Shown: piece by piece, positions 16,754 through 26,000 of the stretch
Layout: each line of letters begins with the position of its first letter
Position numbering within the stretch: the first letter of the stretch is position 1
Source: Trebonia sp963767685
Lineage (GTDB): Bacteria; Actinomycetota; Actinomycetes; Streptosporangiales; Streptosporangiaceae
Direction: 5' to 3'
DNA: 64,000 bases
Assembly (NCBI GenBank): GCA_963767685.1
Contig: CAVYEZ010000014.1
Coordinates: forward strand, 62,001-126,000
Translations under genes and position numbers: made by a program
Notes under the pieces: generated by a model
Databases searched by the model: none
What the model was told of the DNA's origin: nothing
The model's input: only the letters and a program-made list of their open reading frames with translations

Positions 16754-17967
16754 CCGTCAGGACATCACGCGCTGTACAGCGGGCCGGCCAGGGCTTGTCC
16801 AGCCGGGACGTTGGCGCAGTGGTGATCGGCGGTGGCTGCCAGGGCCTGGGTATCGCGCGCAGTCTCGGGAGGCACGGCATCCCCGTGTGCCTCATCGATG
16901 ATGAGGTCTCCATCGCGCGCGCGTCTCGATTCGTCCGGGACGCCATCCGGGTACCAGACCTGCGCACCGAGCAGGCTCTGCTTGACGCGTTGGCCTTGGC
17001 CCGTAGCAGGCTCAGCCTCTCTGGCTGGGTCCTGTATGCCACGCGGGAGGAGAACATCGTCAGCATCGCGGCTAACCGAGACGAACTCCAGCAAGAATTC
17101 CGGGTGCCCACCCCCGGACTGGACTCAATCCGGCATGCCTGGGACAAACGGGAGGTATACCGACTGGCCGAACAACTGTCCATCCCCGTACCCAGGACGT
17201 GGTTCCCGCAGTCAGAGGAGGACTTGGCCGCGATCGAGGTTGCCGATCCGGTAATCCTGAAGCCTGCGATCAAGGAGCACTTCTTCTACACCACGCACGC
17301 TAAGGCCTGGCGGGCCGACAACGCATCGGAACTGCTCGCCGCCTTCCGCCGGGCCACGGAGATCATGCCGACCAGCGAGGTCATCGTCCAGGAGATGGTT
17401 CCCGGAGGTGGTGAGCAGCAGTACGCCTACTGCGCATTCTTCCGGGAAGGCCGGCCGGTTGCAAGCATGACGGTGCGGCGCCGCCGCCAGCATCCATCGG
17501 ATTTCGGCGTCGCGAGCACTTTCGTCGAGACGATCTCGCTCCCGAACCTCGCGGAACCGTCATGCCATTTCCTGGCCGCCATCGACTACTACGGACTGGT
17601 AGAGCTCGAATACAAACGCGATCCGCGCGACGGCGTATACAAGCTCTTGGACGTGAACGCCAGGACCTGGGGGTACCACACCCTCGGCGGGGCGGCCGGA
17701 GTGGATTTCCCTTACTTGCTGTTCCGCGACCAGGTCGGTGCACCGGTGGAAGAGGCGCACGCCACGCCGGGCGTCGGCTGGATCCGGCTCAGTACCGACA
17801 TTGCCAACGCGCTCCGAGACATGTGCGCGGGCCGGTTGCGTCCAGGAGCGTACCTGCGCTCCCTCCGCGACGTGAACACCGAGGCGGTGTTCTCGTTCAA
17901 TGATCCCCTGCCGGGTCTTTTCGAGATAGCGCTCCTGCCCTATCTCGCGTTCAAACGCGGTCTGTGA
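16750..17967 (+). CDS. ATP-grasp ligase (carboxylate-amine type)
   Basis: 405 residues from GTG 16750, overlapping the upstream TGA by 4 bases. The N-terminal pre-ATP-grasp domain has GGGCQGLGIARSLGRHGIPV. The ATP-grasp core follows with DPVILKPAIKE (ATP-binding Lys), VIVQEMVPGG and the metal-binding LLDVNARTWGYHT (about residue 300). Enzymes of this fold form an amide or ester through an acyl phosphate. Next to a dehydrogenase-like protein that could create a carboxylate, linking an amine or amino acid to a uronic acid is a reasonable but unproven idea. Confidence 0.82.
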   Translation: MTVRTSRAVQRAGQGLSSRDVGAVVIGGGCQGLGIARSLGRHGIPVCLIDDEVSIARASRFVRDAIRVPDLRTEQALLDALALARSRLSLSGWVLYATREENIVSIAANRDELQQEFRVPTPGLDSIRHAWDKREVYRLAEQLSIPVPRTWFPQSEEDLAAIEVADPVILKPAIKEHFFYTTHAKAWRADNASELLAAFRRATEIMPTSEVIVQEMVPGGGEQQYAYCAFFREGRPVASMTVRRRRQHPSDFGVASTFVETISLPNLAEPSCHFLAAIDYYGLVELEYKRDPRDGVYKLLDVNARTWGYHTLGGAAGVDFPYLLFRDQVGAPVEEAHATPGVGWIRLSTDIANALRDMCAGRLRPGAYLRSLRDVNTEAVFSFNDPLPGLFEIALLPYLAFKRGL

Positions 17968-18008
17968 CGGTGTCCTGCTGGACCGGCCCTTAGCCAAAGG
18001 GGGAACCG

Positions 18009-20117
18009 TTGTTCGAAGCAACCCATCCGTTCGCCTTCTTTGACTACTTCCGCGTTCCTTACGAGTTGCGTCCGCCCCGGCAGCCGAATGGCCCCGTCGG
18101 TGCGGCGGCCTTCGTGCGCACGCTGACCGCGGTGGCACCTCCCGGCCACGACTCGCGTTCCCTCATGTGGATCGGGGCCGACGCTAGACCCGCGGCGCAA
18201 AGTGTGGCGGGCAAACTGGGCTGCTACCGGCTTGACAAGTTCACTTTCTTCGGGCACGTGGCGACGGACGCCGCGGTTCAGGCCATGCTCCCGCAGCCGG
18301 GGCGGGGCTGGCACCCGGCCGAACCCATCCAGGCCGCCGACGGACGTCAGGTGGCAGCAATCTGGCGGGATACGGATGGCAACGTGTTCCTGCCGTTCGA
18401 TCCCGGCGAGGTGATGCGGCTGTACTGGTCGGAGGGATACCGGGAGATCGGGCGCTCCGGCATTGCGGCCTTCGGCCGCGCCGCCGCGCTGCGCGGCTAC
18501 TACCTCGCCCGTCCGGCCATGCCCCGGTCGGTTCAGCTTGCGCTGCGGCGTTTGTTCACCCGGGTGCAGGCCGCCGCCTCCTTCCCTGGATGGCCGATCG
18601 AGGATAGCCTGCATGACTTCTACGACTGGCTCTTCGTGATGACCGCCGAGCTGGCGGCTAGGCCGGTCCCCTTCCTGGGGTTGTGGCCGGACGGTCGGTC
18701 GTGGGCTCTGGTGCTGACCCATGACGTGGAAACCGCTGTCGGCTACTCCGAGATGAGTCTGCTGCGCGCTCCGGAGCGCGCACGCGGATACCGTTCGTCG
18801 TGGAACTTCGTCGGCGCTCGCTATCAGGTCGATGACGAAACAGTCCGCTCGATACAGGACGACGGCTGCGAGATCGGGGTACACGGGCTCCTGCACGACG
18901 GCCGGGATCTTGCCGGGCGGCTCCTAGACGAGCGGCTGCCGGCCATGTGGGAGCACGCCGGCCGGTGGAATGCCGTCGGATTCCGGTCGCCTGCCACCCA
19001 CCGAGGCTGGGAACTGATGCACCGGCTCGGATTCGAGTACGACTCGTCGTACACCGACACCGACCCGTACGAACCGCAGCCGGGTGGCTGCTGTACCTAC
19101 CTGCCCTACTTCAACCGCGACACGGTCGAACTCCCTATCACTCTGCCCCAGGATCACACGCTGTTCACTATCCTGCGGCATGCGGACGCGGGCCTATGGC
19201 TGCGAAAGACGGGGCACATCCGGGACCGCGGCGGCATGGTGCTCGTGCTCACCCACCCGGATTACGCCCATGACCAGCGGCTAGCCGACGGGTACCAGAC
19301 GCTGCTCGATACGTTCGCCGACGACGGCGCGGCCTGGTACGCGCTGCCGCGGGAGGTCGCCACCTGGTGGCGCGGGCGCGCTGCTTCCACAATTCGCGGT
19401 AATGGTGACGGCTGGCGCATTGACGGCCCCGCGTCAGGCACAGGACGGATATGTTTCGCGAAAAGCCGGCGCCGTGGTCGGCTAGATCACCTTGATCGCG
19501 ATCCCCCACCGGCCGTCTCCGGTGACATGCCTGGCTACGAACCACGCCCCCGGGACCACCCGGGCGGTGAAGCGGCTGAACCCGAGGTTGCGGTGAATGT
19601 CGTCTACCACCGCGACCCCGCTCGGTCGGAGTGCCGGCCATATGGTGTCGAGCTCGAAGCACGTGTTGCGCGTAGTGTGCAGGCTGTCATGCACAAAGAG
19701 GTCGACCTGGTTGAGACCGCGGATAAGTTCCGGCAACTGTCGCCTGCTCGTCCCTTCGACATATGTCCAGCGAGACCGCAGGCCCTCCGGGACGGCAACG
19801 CCGATCTCGTGATGCAGTGCCGGATCTACGGCGGGGAGATCAACGCTCCACAGGTGGCCGTTCCCGTTGCGATGCAGGCCCTCGAGGATCACCCGGCTGG
19901 TAATCCCGTGTGCGACCCCCGTCTCCACGACGTTCGCGGGACGCAGGTGCGCGACGAGGCACCAGATTGCCTCGGCCTGTGCCCGGTCGCCGTCGTTCCA
20001 CCCGCGGTACGAGGCCAGGCCTACGCGCAGGCCCGCCGCTTTCAGGTCAGACACTGTGGCGTCCCATGCCGCGGCAAACTGCTCCGATTCCTGGCACGGC
20101 CACGGCGCGTCTATTGA
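18009..20117 (+). CDS. Polysaccharide-deacetylase-like protein, true 3' end uncertain
   Basis: Open from TTG 18009 (GGGGGA upstream) to 20117, 702 codons. The family-like part ends near residue 470 (about 19420). It contains VLTHDVETAV (about 239), GCEIGVHGLLHDGRDLAG, RSPATHRG and LVLTHPDY, a NodB-like deacetylase pattern with metal-binding Asp and His. The remaining 200 residues are antisense to the convergent methyltransferase and look like run-on: a TAG in another frame near 19480 suggests an indel removed the natural stop. It belongs to the ATP-grasp cassette, 41 bases behind it, and would act on an amide or acetyl sugar. Confidence 0.7.
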   Translation: MFEATHPFAFFDYFRVPYELRPPRQPNGPVGAAAFVRTLTAVAPPGHDSRSLMWIGADARPAAQSVAGKLGCYRLDKFTFFGHVATDAAVQAMLPQPGRGWHPAEPIQAADGRQVAAIWRDTDGNVFLPFDPGEVMRLYWSEGYREIGRSGIAAFGRAAALRGYYLARPAMPRSVQLALRRLFTRVQAAASFPGWPIEDSLHDFYDWLFVMTAELAARPVPFLGLWPDGRSWALVLTHDVETAVGYSEMSLLRAPERARGYRSSWNFVGARYQVDDETVRSIQDDGCEIGVHGLLHDGRDLAGRLLDERLPAMWEHAGRWNAVGFRSPATHRGWELMHRLGFEYDSSYTDTDPYEPQPGGCCTYLPYFNRDTVELPITLPQDHTLFTILRHADAGLWLRKTGHIRDRGGMVLVLTHPDYAHDQRLADGYQTLLDTFADDGAAWYALPREVATWWRGRAASTIRGNGDGWRIDGPASGTGRICFAKSRRRGRLDHLDRDPPPAVSGDMPGYEPRPRDHPGGEAAEPEVAVNVVYHRDPARSECRPYGVELEARVARSVQAVMHKEVDLVETADKFRQLSPARPFDICPARPQALRDGNADLVMQCRIYGGEINAPQVAVPVAMQALEDHPAGNPVCDPRLHDVRGTQVRDEAPDCLGLCPVAVVPPAVRGQAYAQARRFQVRHCGVPCRGKLLRFLARPRRVY

Positions 20118-20297
20118 TTTGTGCAGCATGGGCGCCCAGTCCTCGACGACCGCGTACTGCTCGCTCTGGGGGCTCCCGAACACCATCAGGTCGCGCTTAT
20201 CCTTGCGCGTATCGATACGCCCGCGAATCCGCTCGACGCCCTCCCGGGGATGACGCAGCATCGTGGATGCCACGCGTATCGTAAATCCGGACCCCAT
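19482..20297 (-). CDS. Class I SAM-dependent methyltransferase
   Basis: 271 residues from ATG 20297, with GGGGGCTGG upstream. SAM motif I is VVETGVAHGITSRVIL (about residue 125). VDLFVHDSLHTTRNTC and SGVAVVDDIHRNLGF match the Methyltransf_24 group found in glycan loci. The acceptor may be a sugar hydroxyl. It is convergent with the deacetylase-like gene and codes in the region that the latter's run-on tail would occupy, which is why I trust this frame more. Confidence 0.85.
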   Translation of the reverse strand: MGSGFTIRVASTMLRHPREGVERIRGRIDTRKDKRDLMVFGSPQSEQYAVVEDWAPMLHKSIDAPWPCQESEQFAAAWDATVSDLKAAGLRVGLASYRGWNDGDRAQAEAIWCLVAHLRPANVVETGVAHGITSRVILEGLHRNGNGHLWSVDLPAVDPALHHEIGVAVPEGLRSRWTYVEGTSRRQLPELIRGLNQVDLFVHDSLHTTRNTCFELDTIWPALRPSGVAVVDDIHRNLGFSRFTARVVPGAWFVARHVTGDGRWGIAIKVI

Positions 20298-20700
20298 AAT
20301 TCCAGCCCCCCATGTTCACGACGGGAATGTCACGAGGGCGTGTCGTCCAGCCACCCGTACACGGCGTGTCCGTCAGTTTCACCAGTCCGGGACCGAGTAC
20401 CGTTCCTCCGTGGGCCCGCGCCGACGATACTGACCGCGGAACTGCCGTCGACTCGACATCAGACGCTGACTGGCGGTCATCGGCAACCCTCACTCTAATG
20501 AGGACAGTTACGTCACGAAGAGGGTGCCGACAGGCCCGCTGCGCGGGTAGGGGGCGGTCGCGGTCCACTTGTCTGGCCGGGCGGTTTCTGGCGTGCTCAG
20601 CTACGTCGAATGGGGATAGGCGCCCGCGACCTGGCCGCGCAAAATAGGGACCCAACGCTGGCGACAGTGGGGTCCGAGCCCTGCAGGGGAGAGGTCTGCA
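20298..20700. other. Non-coding gap before the secreted deacetylase
   Basis: No gene seen. The stretch separates the divergent methyltransferase and deacetylase and should hold both promoters; no -35/-10 pair could be fixed. It ends with GGGGAGAGG, the ribosome site of the next gene. Confidence 0.4.
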
Positions 20701-22647
20701 ATGCACCAGGGGAGGGCTGACCGGCACGCTCGCACGCGCCGACATGGCCGGTACCGGTATTCGCGTGTACGGGTACCCGGTGCAATGCGTCTCTGGGTAC
20801 CTGCGGCATTGTCTGTCGTCTTCGTGGTCGCTTTGATTCCAATGCTCACCCGCGCACAAACGTCAGCCACTTCAACCGTGGTCTCACTCAACTTCGATGA
20901 TAATCTCGCTAACCAGTATTACCTCGGGTTCCAGCATGCCCTGCAGCCCGCCGGCGTGCATGCGACCTTCTACATCGACAGCGGCACTGTAGGCGCAGTC
21001 GGCAAATTGTCCTGGCCCCAGGTAAACTCGCTGGCTGCCGCTGGAGACGAGATCGGCGGTACAACGGTTGACGGTGCCAAGCTGACCAGCCTCACCGCGA
21101 AGCAGCAGGTCAGTGAGATCTGCAACGGTCGCAAGAACATCATCTCGCATGGGATAACACCGTTCACGTTCGCTTATCCCGCCGGCGCCACCAACTCCAC
21201 CATCCAGGCCGAGGTGCAGAACTGCGGCTACGGGGACGCCCGCACAGCAGGCGGCTTGTCACCGACCGGCGCCGTGTACGCGGAGACGCTACCGCCGAGG
21301 AGTTGGCTTACGCTGCGCGCGTACGCGCCAGGTAGGCAGGTTACGCTGGCCAACCTGGAGTCGCTGGTGTCTGGCGCCGCCTCCCATGGCGGCGGTTGGA
21401 TTCCCATCTCGATCCAGCGAGTATGCTCAGCTGCCCTGGACAAGGCGAATTACAGCAACTGCACCTCTTCAGCGGGGTGGGTTGACCTCGGCGACCTGCA
21501 GACCTTCATCTCCTGGGTGCAAAACGCCGGCCACTCGGCCAGTGCACCCGCCGGAACGGTGTTCCAGACGATGGGGGCGGGCGCCCAACCGGCCGACGCC
21601 GTCGCGCCGAGCACCGCGATCTCCTGCAATGGCTCGCCATGCAAGTCATCCACCTATAGCAGCACGGTCAACGTTACCCTCTCGTCGACTGACCGCGGCT
21701 CCGGGGTGGCCAGCACTCATTACTCGCTCGACCGCACCACGCCCACCCAGTCCAGCCCGACCTACACCGGGCAGATTCCGCTGACCGCCACCACCACCGT
21801 CGAGTACCGCTCATGGGACAACGCCGGGAACGCGGAAGCGGTGCATACCACGACGATATTGGTGATTACCGGGCAGGTGAATGCACAGCAGATCAGCGGG
21901 AAGACGGTAGTCACGTTCACCTTCGATGACCAGTATGAAGGCCAGTGGCTGTATGCGGCGCCGCTGATGCGGGCTCATAAATTCACCGGGACTTATTACG
22001 TCATTACAGAGGACACTGATAATAGCTTCAAGTGCTGCATGTCCTGGAGCCAGCTGGATGCGCTGCTGGCGCAGGGCAATGACATCGGCTCGCACACGAT
22101 TAGCCACCCAAATAACCTCACTACCCTGACGACGGCCCAGGTAAAACAGGAAATCTGTGACTCAAAGCAGGACTTGATCAGCCATGGTGTTCCCGACCCA
22201 GAGTCTTTCGCATATCCGGACGGGATTTACAACTCGACCGTGCGGAGCATCGTCCAGCAGTGCGGGTTCAACAACGCGCGCCAGGGCGGCGGCATCTCTC
22301 AGTCGGATACCACGCCAGCACCACCGTATGTGGAGACCATCCCTCCGAGGGACCCTTACGCACTACGCACAATTGCAGTGGACGGTTCGGCCGATGAGAA
22401 GCTCGCTGACCTGGAGAGCTACGTGAGCGCGGCGGCGGCCAACGGGGGCGGTTGGCTGCCCATCACCTTCCACGATGTATGCGACGCGAAGACCGCCGAC
22501 TTCAGCGCCTGCATGTCCAAATACGGCTCGATCCAGGACACGGTCTTCGGCCAGTTCCTCGACTGGCTGGCCGCCGCGGGGCAGCCTGGCGGGGCACCCG
22601 CTGCGGTGGTCGTAAAGAACGTGTGCCAGGTGATGGACTGCCCGTGA
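20701..22647 (+). CDS. Secreted protein with two NodB-like deacetylase domains
   Basis: 648 residues from ATG 20701 with GGGAGAGG upstream. A basic head and membrane/signal segment (about 30-48) export it. NodB-like domain 1 (about 55-280) has LNFDDN, but its HxxxH metal motif is replaced by GTTVDG, so it is probably inactive. An Ig/chitobiase-type linker follows (about 300-395, TVNVTLSSTDRGSGVASTHY). Domain 2 (about 400-640) has FTFDDQ (about 407), SHTISHPNN (about 464) and FAYPDG, an intact metal site. It likely deacetylates N-acetyl sugars of the exported polysaccharide or wall, with domain 1 perhaps binding glycan. Confidence 0.88.
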   Translation: MHQGRADRHARTRRHGRYRYSRVRVPGAMRLWVPAALSVVFVVALIPMLTRAQTSATSTVVSLNFDDNLANQYYLGFQHALQPAGVHATFYIDSGTVGAVGKLSWPQVNSLAAAGDEIGGTTVDGAKLTSLTAKQQVSEICNGRKNIISHGITPFTFAYPAGATNSTIQAEVQNCGYGDARTAGGLSPTGAVYAETLPPRSWLTLRAYAPGRQVTLANLESLVSGAASHGGGWIPISIQRVCSAALDKANYSNCTSSAGWVDLGDLQTFISWVQNAGHSASAPAGTVFQTMGAGAQPADAVAPSTAISCNGSPCKSSTYSSTVNVTLSSTDRGSGVASTHYSLDRTTPTQSSPTYTGQIPLTATTTVEYRSWDNAGNAEAVHTTTILVITGQVNAQQISGKTVVTFTFDDQYEGQWLYAAPLMRAHKFTGTYYVITEDTDNSFKCCMSWSQLDALLAQGNDIGSHTISHPNNLTTLTTAQVKQEICDSKQDLISHGVPDPESFAYPDGIYNSTVRSIVQQCGFNNARQGGGISQSDTTPAPPYVETIPPRDPYALRTIAVDGSADEKLADLESYVSAAAANGGGWLPITFHDVCDAKTADFSACMSKYGSIQDTVFGQFLDWLAAAGQPGGAPAAVVVKNVCQVMDCP

Positions 22648-22681
22648 CTTCCGCGGTGGGAACGAGGCTGGGCGTCCGCCG

Positions 22682-22803
22682 TCCCAATCCGACGTAGGCC
22701 AGATCGCTCTCGCGGGGGTGCCCATCCTGGCGTCAGTAGGTGAGGCTCTAAGAGGTAGAGCTCCAGCAGGAGCCGGAGACACAAGACCAACTACGAGGGC
22801 GCG
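22682..22803 (+). promoter_or_regulatory. Repeat B, copy 3 (leader of flippase-polymerase unit)
   Basis: TCCCAATCCGACGTAGGCC matches the start of copies 1 and 2 at most positions, with the hairpin CGC-TCTC-GCG and GTGAGGCTCTAAGAGGTAGAG in place of their later segment. It starts 35 bases after the deacetylase stop. Likeness is weaker than between copies 1 and 2. Confidence 0.45.
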
Positions 22804-23007
22804 GTGCACGAATGTGATCAGAGGGTTCGGGCCGGTGTCTTGGAGATGCGGATCGCTTCGGCTTTTAACCCCCGCGGTCGCGGAGGCGAGCCGGATGTCG
22901 GCCGGATGACGACCATGCCCAGAGGAATAGTCAGTCGTGACGATCTCGCAGCGAAGGAAAGCCTACCGGGAACGATGCCGACGGTCTTGCGGGACGATGC
23001 GGGATGA
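22804..23007 (+). CDS. Possible 67-residue ORF coupled to the flippase gene
   Basis: GTG 22804 with GAGGGCG upstream; its TGA overlaps the next ATG as ATGA. The peptide has no recognised domain, is rich in Arg, Asp and Gly, and contains EMRIASAFNPRGRGGEPDV, which loosely resembles the start of a glycosyltransferase. It may be a leader ORF, a degraded gene start or chance. Confidence 0.25.
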   Translation: MHECDQRVRAGVLEMRIASAFNPRGRGGEPDVGRMTTMPRGIVSRDDLAAKESLPGTMPTVLRDDAG

Positions 23008-26000
23008 CCGCACGCGATATGCCTGAGGCGATTGACAGCGAGTCAGAACTGGCCACGCCGGAAGGTGCGGTGGGTGACTCGCTGTCTGTCGCCACCTGGA
23101 CCGCGATCAGCCGCATCACGGGCGTCTTGCGTGGTATTACCATCGCCGCGGTGCTGGGTGTCACCTACTTCGCCAATACCTATCAGTTCACTAACTCATT
23201 GCCCAATCTCGTCTTTTACGGGCTGCTGGCGGGGTCGTTGTTCTCCTCGCTTCTGGTTCCAGCCCTTGTGCACCACATCGACTCGGGGGACAGGCAGGCG
23301 GCCGCCCGTACCGCGGGCGGCCTCCTAGGGGTAGCACTTCTCGGAATGCTGGCGATTGTCCCGGTCGTGGCGCTCCTCACCCCGTGGCTGCTCCGGCTCG
23401 GATCGATCGGCGCCTCTAACGCGTCAGCCGCCCAAAGTCAGGAGCACACCGGTGCCGTGCTCGTATTGCTCCTGCTCCCCCAGGTGCCCCTTTACGCCAT
23501 TGTGGGGACCGCAACTGCAGTAATGAATGCTCACCGGCGTTTTGCGTTGGCGGCCGCGGCACCGGCCCTGGAGAACGTGGGCACCATGGTCGTCCTCGGC
23601 GTAGTCGCGGTCCTGTACTCGCAGGCGACGATAACCCATCACGTGCCAACCTCGATGCTGTTGCTGCTCGGACTAGGCACCACCGGCGCGGTCCTGCTGC
23701 ACGCGAGCGTGCAGTGGTGGGGTGCACGCCGAGTGGGAATCGTCCTCGTGCCGAACGCCGGGTGGCGTGACCCACAGGTGCGCGCGACCATCCGGCGGGC
23801 GCTGCCCGCGGTGGTGCAGGCGGGGCTGGCGGCATTGCAGCTTGGGGCCTTGCTGCTCGTCGCCGACCGGGCGGCCGGGGGGGTCGTGGCGTTCCAACTG
23901 GCGACGAACTTTTACTTCCTGCCGATCGCCATTGGCGCGACGCCGGTCGCGCTGTCGCTTGTACCCCGGCTATCGAGGATGACCGCGCCGGACCAGGCTG
24001 GCCTGTTCCGCGACACCTTTAAGCGGGGCTTGGCCTTCGCGACTTTCCTGGTCGTCCCGGCAGCGACTGCTTACGCGGTCCTGGCCGTGCCGCTCGCTGA
24101 CACGATAGGGTTCGGACGCTTCGCCGCTGGCGGCGGCCGCGAGTTGTTGGCGGCCTCGCTCCTCGGCCTGGCGCCGGCCATCACCGGCGAAACGGTGTTC
24201 CTGGTCACGACGTATGCCTGCTACGCGCGAAAGGACACCGCCTATCCGCTGCGCGGGATGATCATCCACACGGTCGTGTGCGCGGCTGGGATCGCCGTGG
24301 TCGCGCCGATGCGCGGTGCGGCCCTTCTCACTGGGCTCGGGCTTGCCTTTTCTGCGGGCAGCGTCGTGGCCTCGATCTACCTCGTTCTACGCCTGCGGCG
24401 AGAGTTGCCGCATGGAGGGGAACCGGTCTTGGGATCGTTCCTACGCACCATCGCCTGCTCAGCCATCATGGCGGGACCGGCGTGGCTAGCGGGGAACTTC
24501 CTTGTCGGCCACCTGAGGAGTAGTGCGGGAGGCCGGGTCGCCGCGATGCTGCTAGTCAGCCTGGTGGGCGCCGGCATCTACTTCACGGCGCAGGCGATGC
24601 TTGGTGCCCCGCAGATGCGCTGGGTGACCGCAGCGCTGTTGAGGCGGTTCCAGCCATTTACGAGCCGCATCCTCGCAGTCCGGACCCGTGGCGGGGGGCA
24701 CCCGCCCGACTGGTCTTACAGCGCGCTCACCGCAGCGGGTGGTCGTATGCGGGCGATTGCTCCTACTGTGAGGCGCTGGCGTATCGATGCTGCCCTGCTA
24801 ATCGGCCCCTTCGCAGTGGGCGCACTGGCCGGCGTGAAGATCAAGTACTCGGTGCTCGCGGTGATCGCGATCGGCATCACCGGATGGGTCATGGCCCGGC
24901 CCCCCGTCGCCGCGTACCTGCTAATCTCCCTGACACCGCTTATCGTAGGGCTCAACGATGCCGTGGTCGTTCACGCGCTGCGGCCTAACGAGACCCTCAT
25001 GGTCCTGCTGGCCGTGGCCATCGGCTTGCGGTGGCTCATGCGAGTGCGCTCCGGCGAGGTCAAGCTTCCGCGACTCGACGGCGTCGACGCGAGCCTAATC
25101 GCGCTCGGTATCACGAGTTCGGTGGTGCCACTGATCATGATGGTTGTCAGGCAACGCGCGATTACCACCGATGATCTCCTGTACAGCATAGTGCTGTGGA
25201 AATTGCTGGTCGAGTACGTCATCGTGCGTACGGTCATCACCACGCGCGAACAAGCAATGCGCTGCCTGAAACTGTCACTGCTGGCCGCAGCCATCGTGTG
25301 CCTTATCGGTATCCTGCAATCGCTGGGCCACTCCGGCGTCACCGGACTCCTGGCGAAGTATTACACGCCGACCGGCCTGGACACATCGTTGACCAGTGGC
25401 CGCGGTGGTTCGCTGCTCGGGCTGCCCGCTGCGGTAGCGGACCTGGCGATCCTCAACCTGGCCATCGCGGTCGCGATGATCGTGCGCGGTCATCCGCGAC
25501 GACTGTGGCTGGGCGGTCTGGCGGCTCTCTACGGGCTCGGCGTGGTGGCCGCGGCGGAATTCTCAACATTCATCGGTCTTTTCGTGGCGCTTGCCGCGCT
25601 CCTGCTAGTCACGAAATCGGGTCGTATCGCGGTCTATACGATTCCGGTTGCGCTTCTCGGCGGAGCGCTGCTCTGGCCAGTTATCCAGACCCGTCTCAAT
25701 GGCTTCGATTCTGCCACCGGCCTTCCGATTAGCTGGACCGACCGGCTCTACAACATTCGCACCTTCTTCTGGCCCACCTTGTGGGCCGAGCACAACTGGA
25801 TCCTGGGGGTGCGACCGGCGGCCCGCATCCCCTTGGGGAGCAAACGGTTCTCCTACGTCTGGATCGAGAGCGGCTATATCTGGCTGCTCTGGGGTGGTGG
25901 GCTCCCGTTGCTCGCCAGTTACATCGCCTTCGTGGGCGCTTCCATACGGAAGGGCTGGGCCTATACGCGACGTGCCGACACAGCCGGAATCGCGGCCACC

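Noticed and set aside
19482..20117. The last 200 codons of the deacetylase-like frame as a real domain
   Set aside because: They are antisense to a methyltransferase with clear SAM motifs and have no recognisable fold pattern.
22804..23007. Small ORF before the flippase as a truncated glycosyltransferase
   Set aside because: Only a short stretch is suggestive and no second motif follows; kept as a low-confidence ORF without a function.
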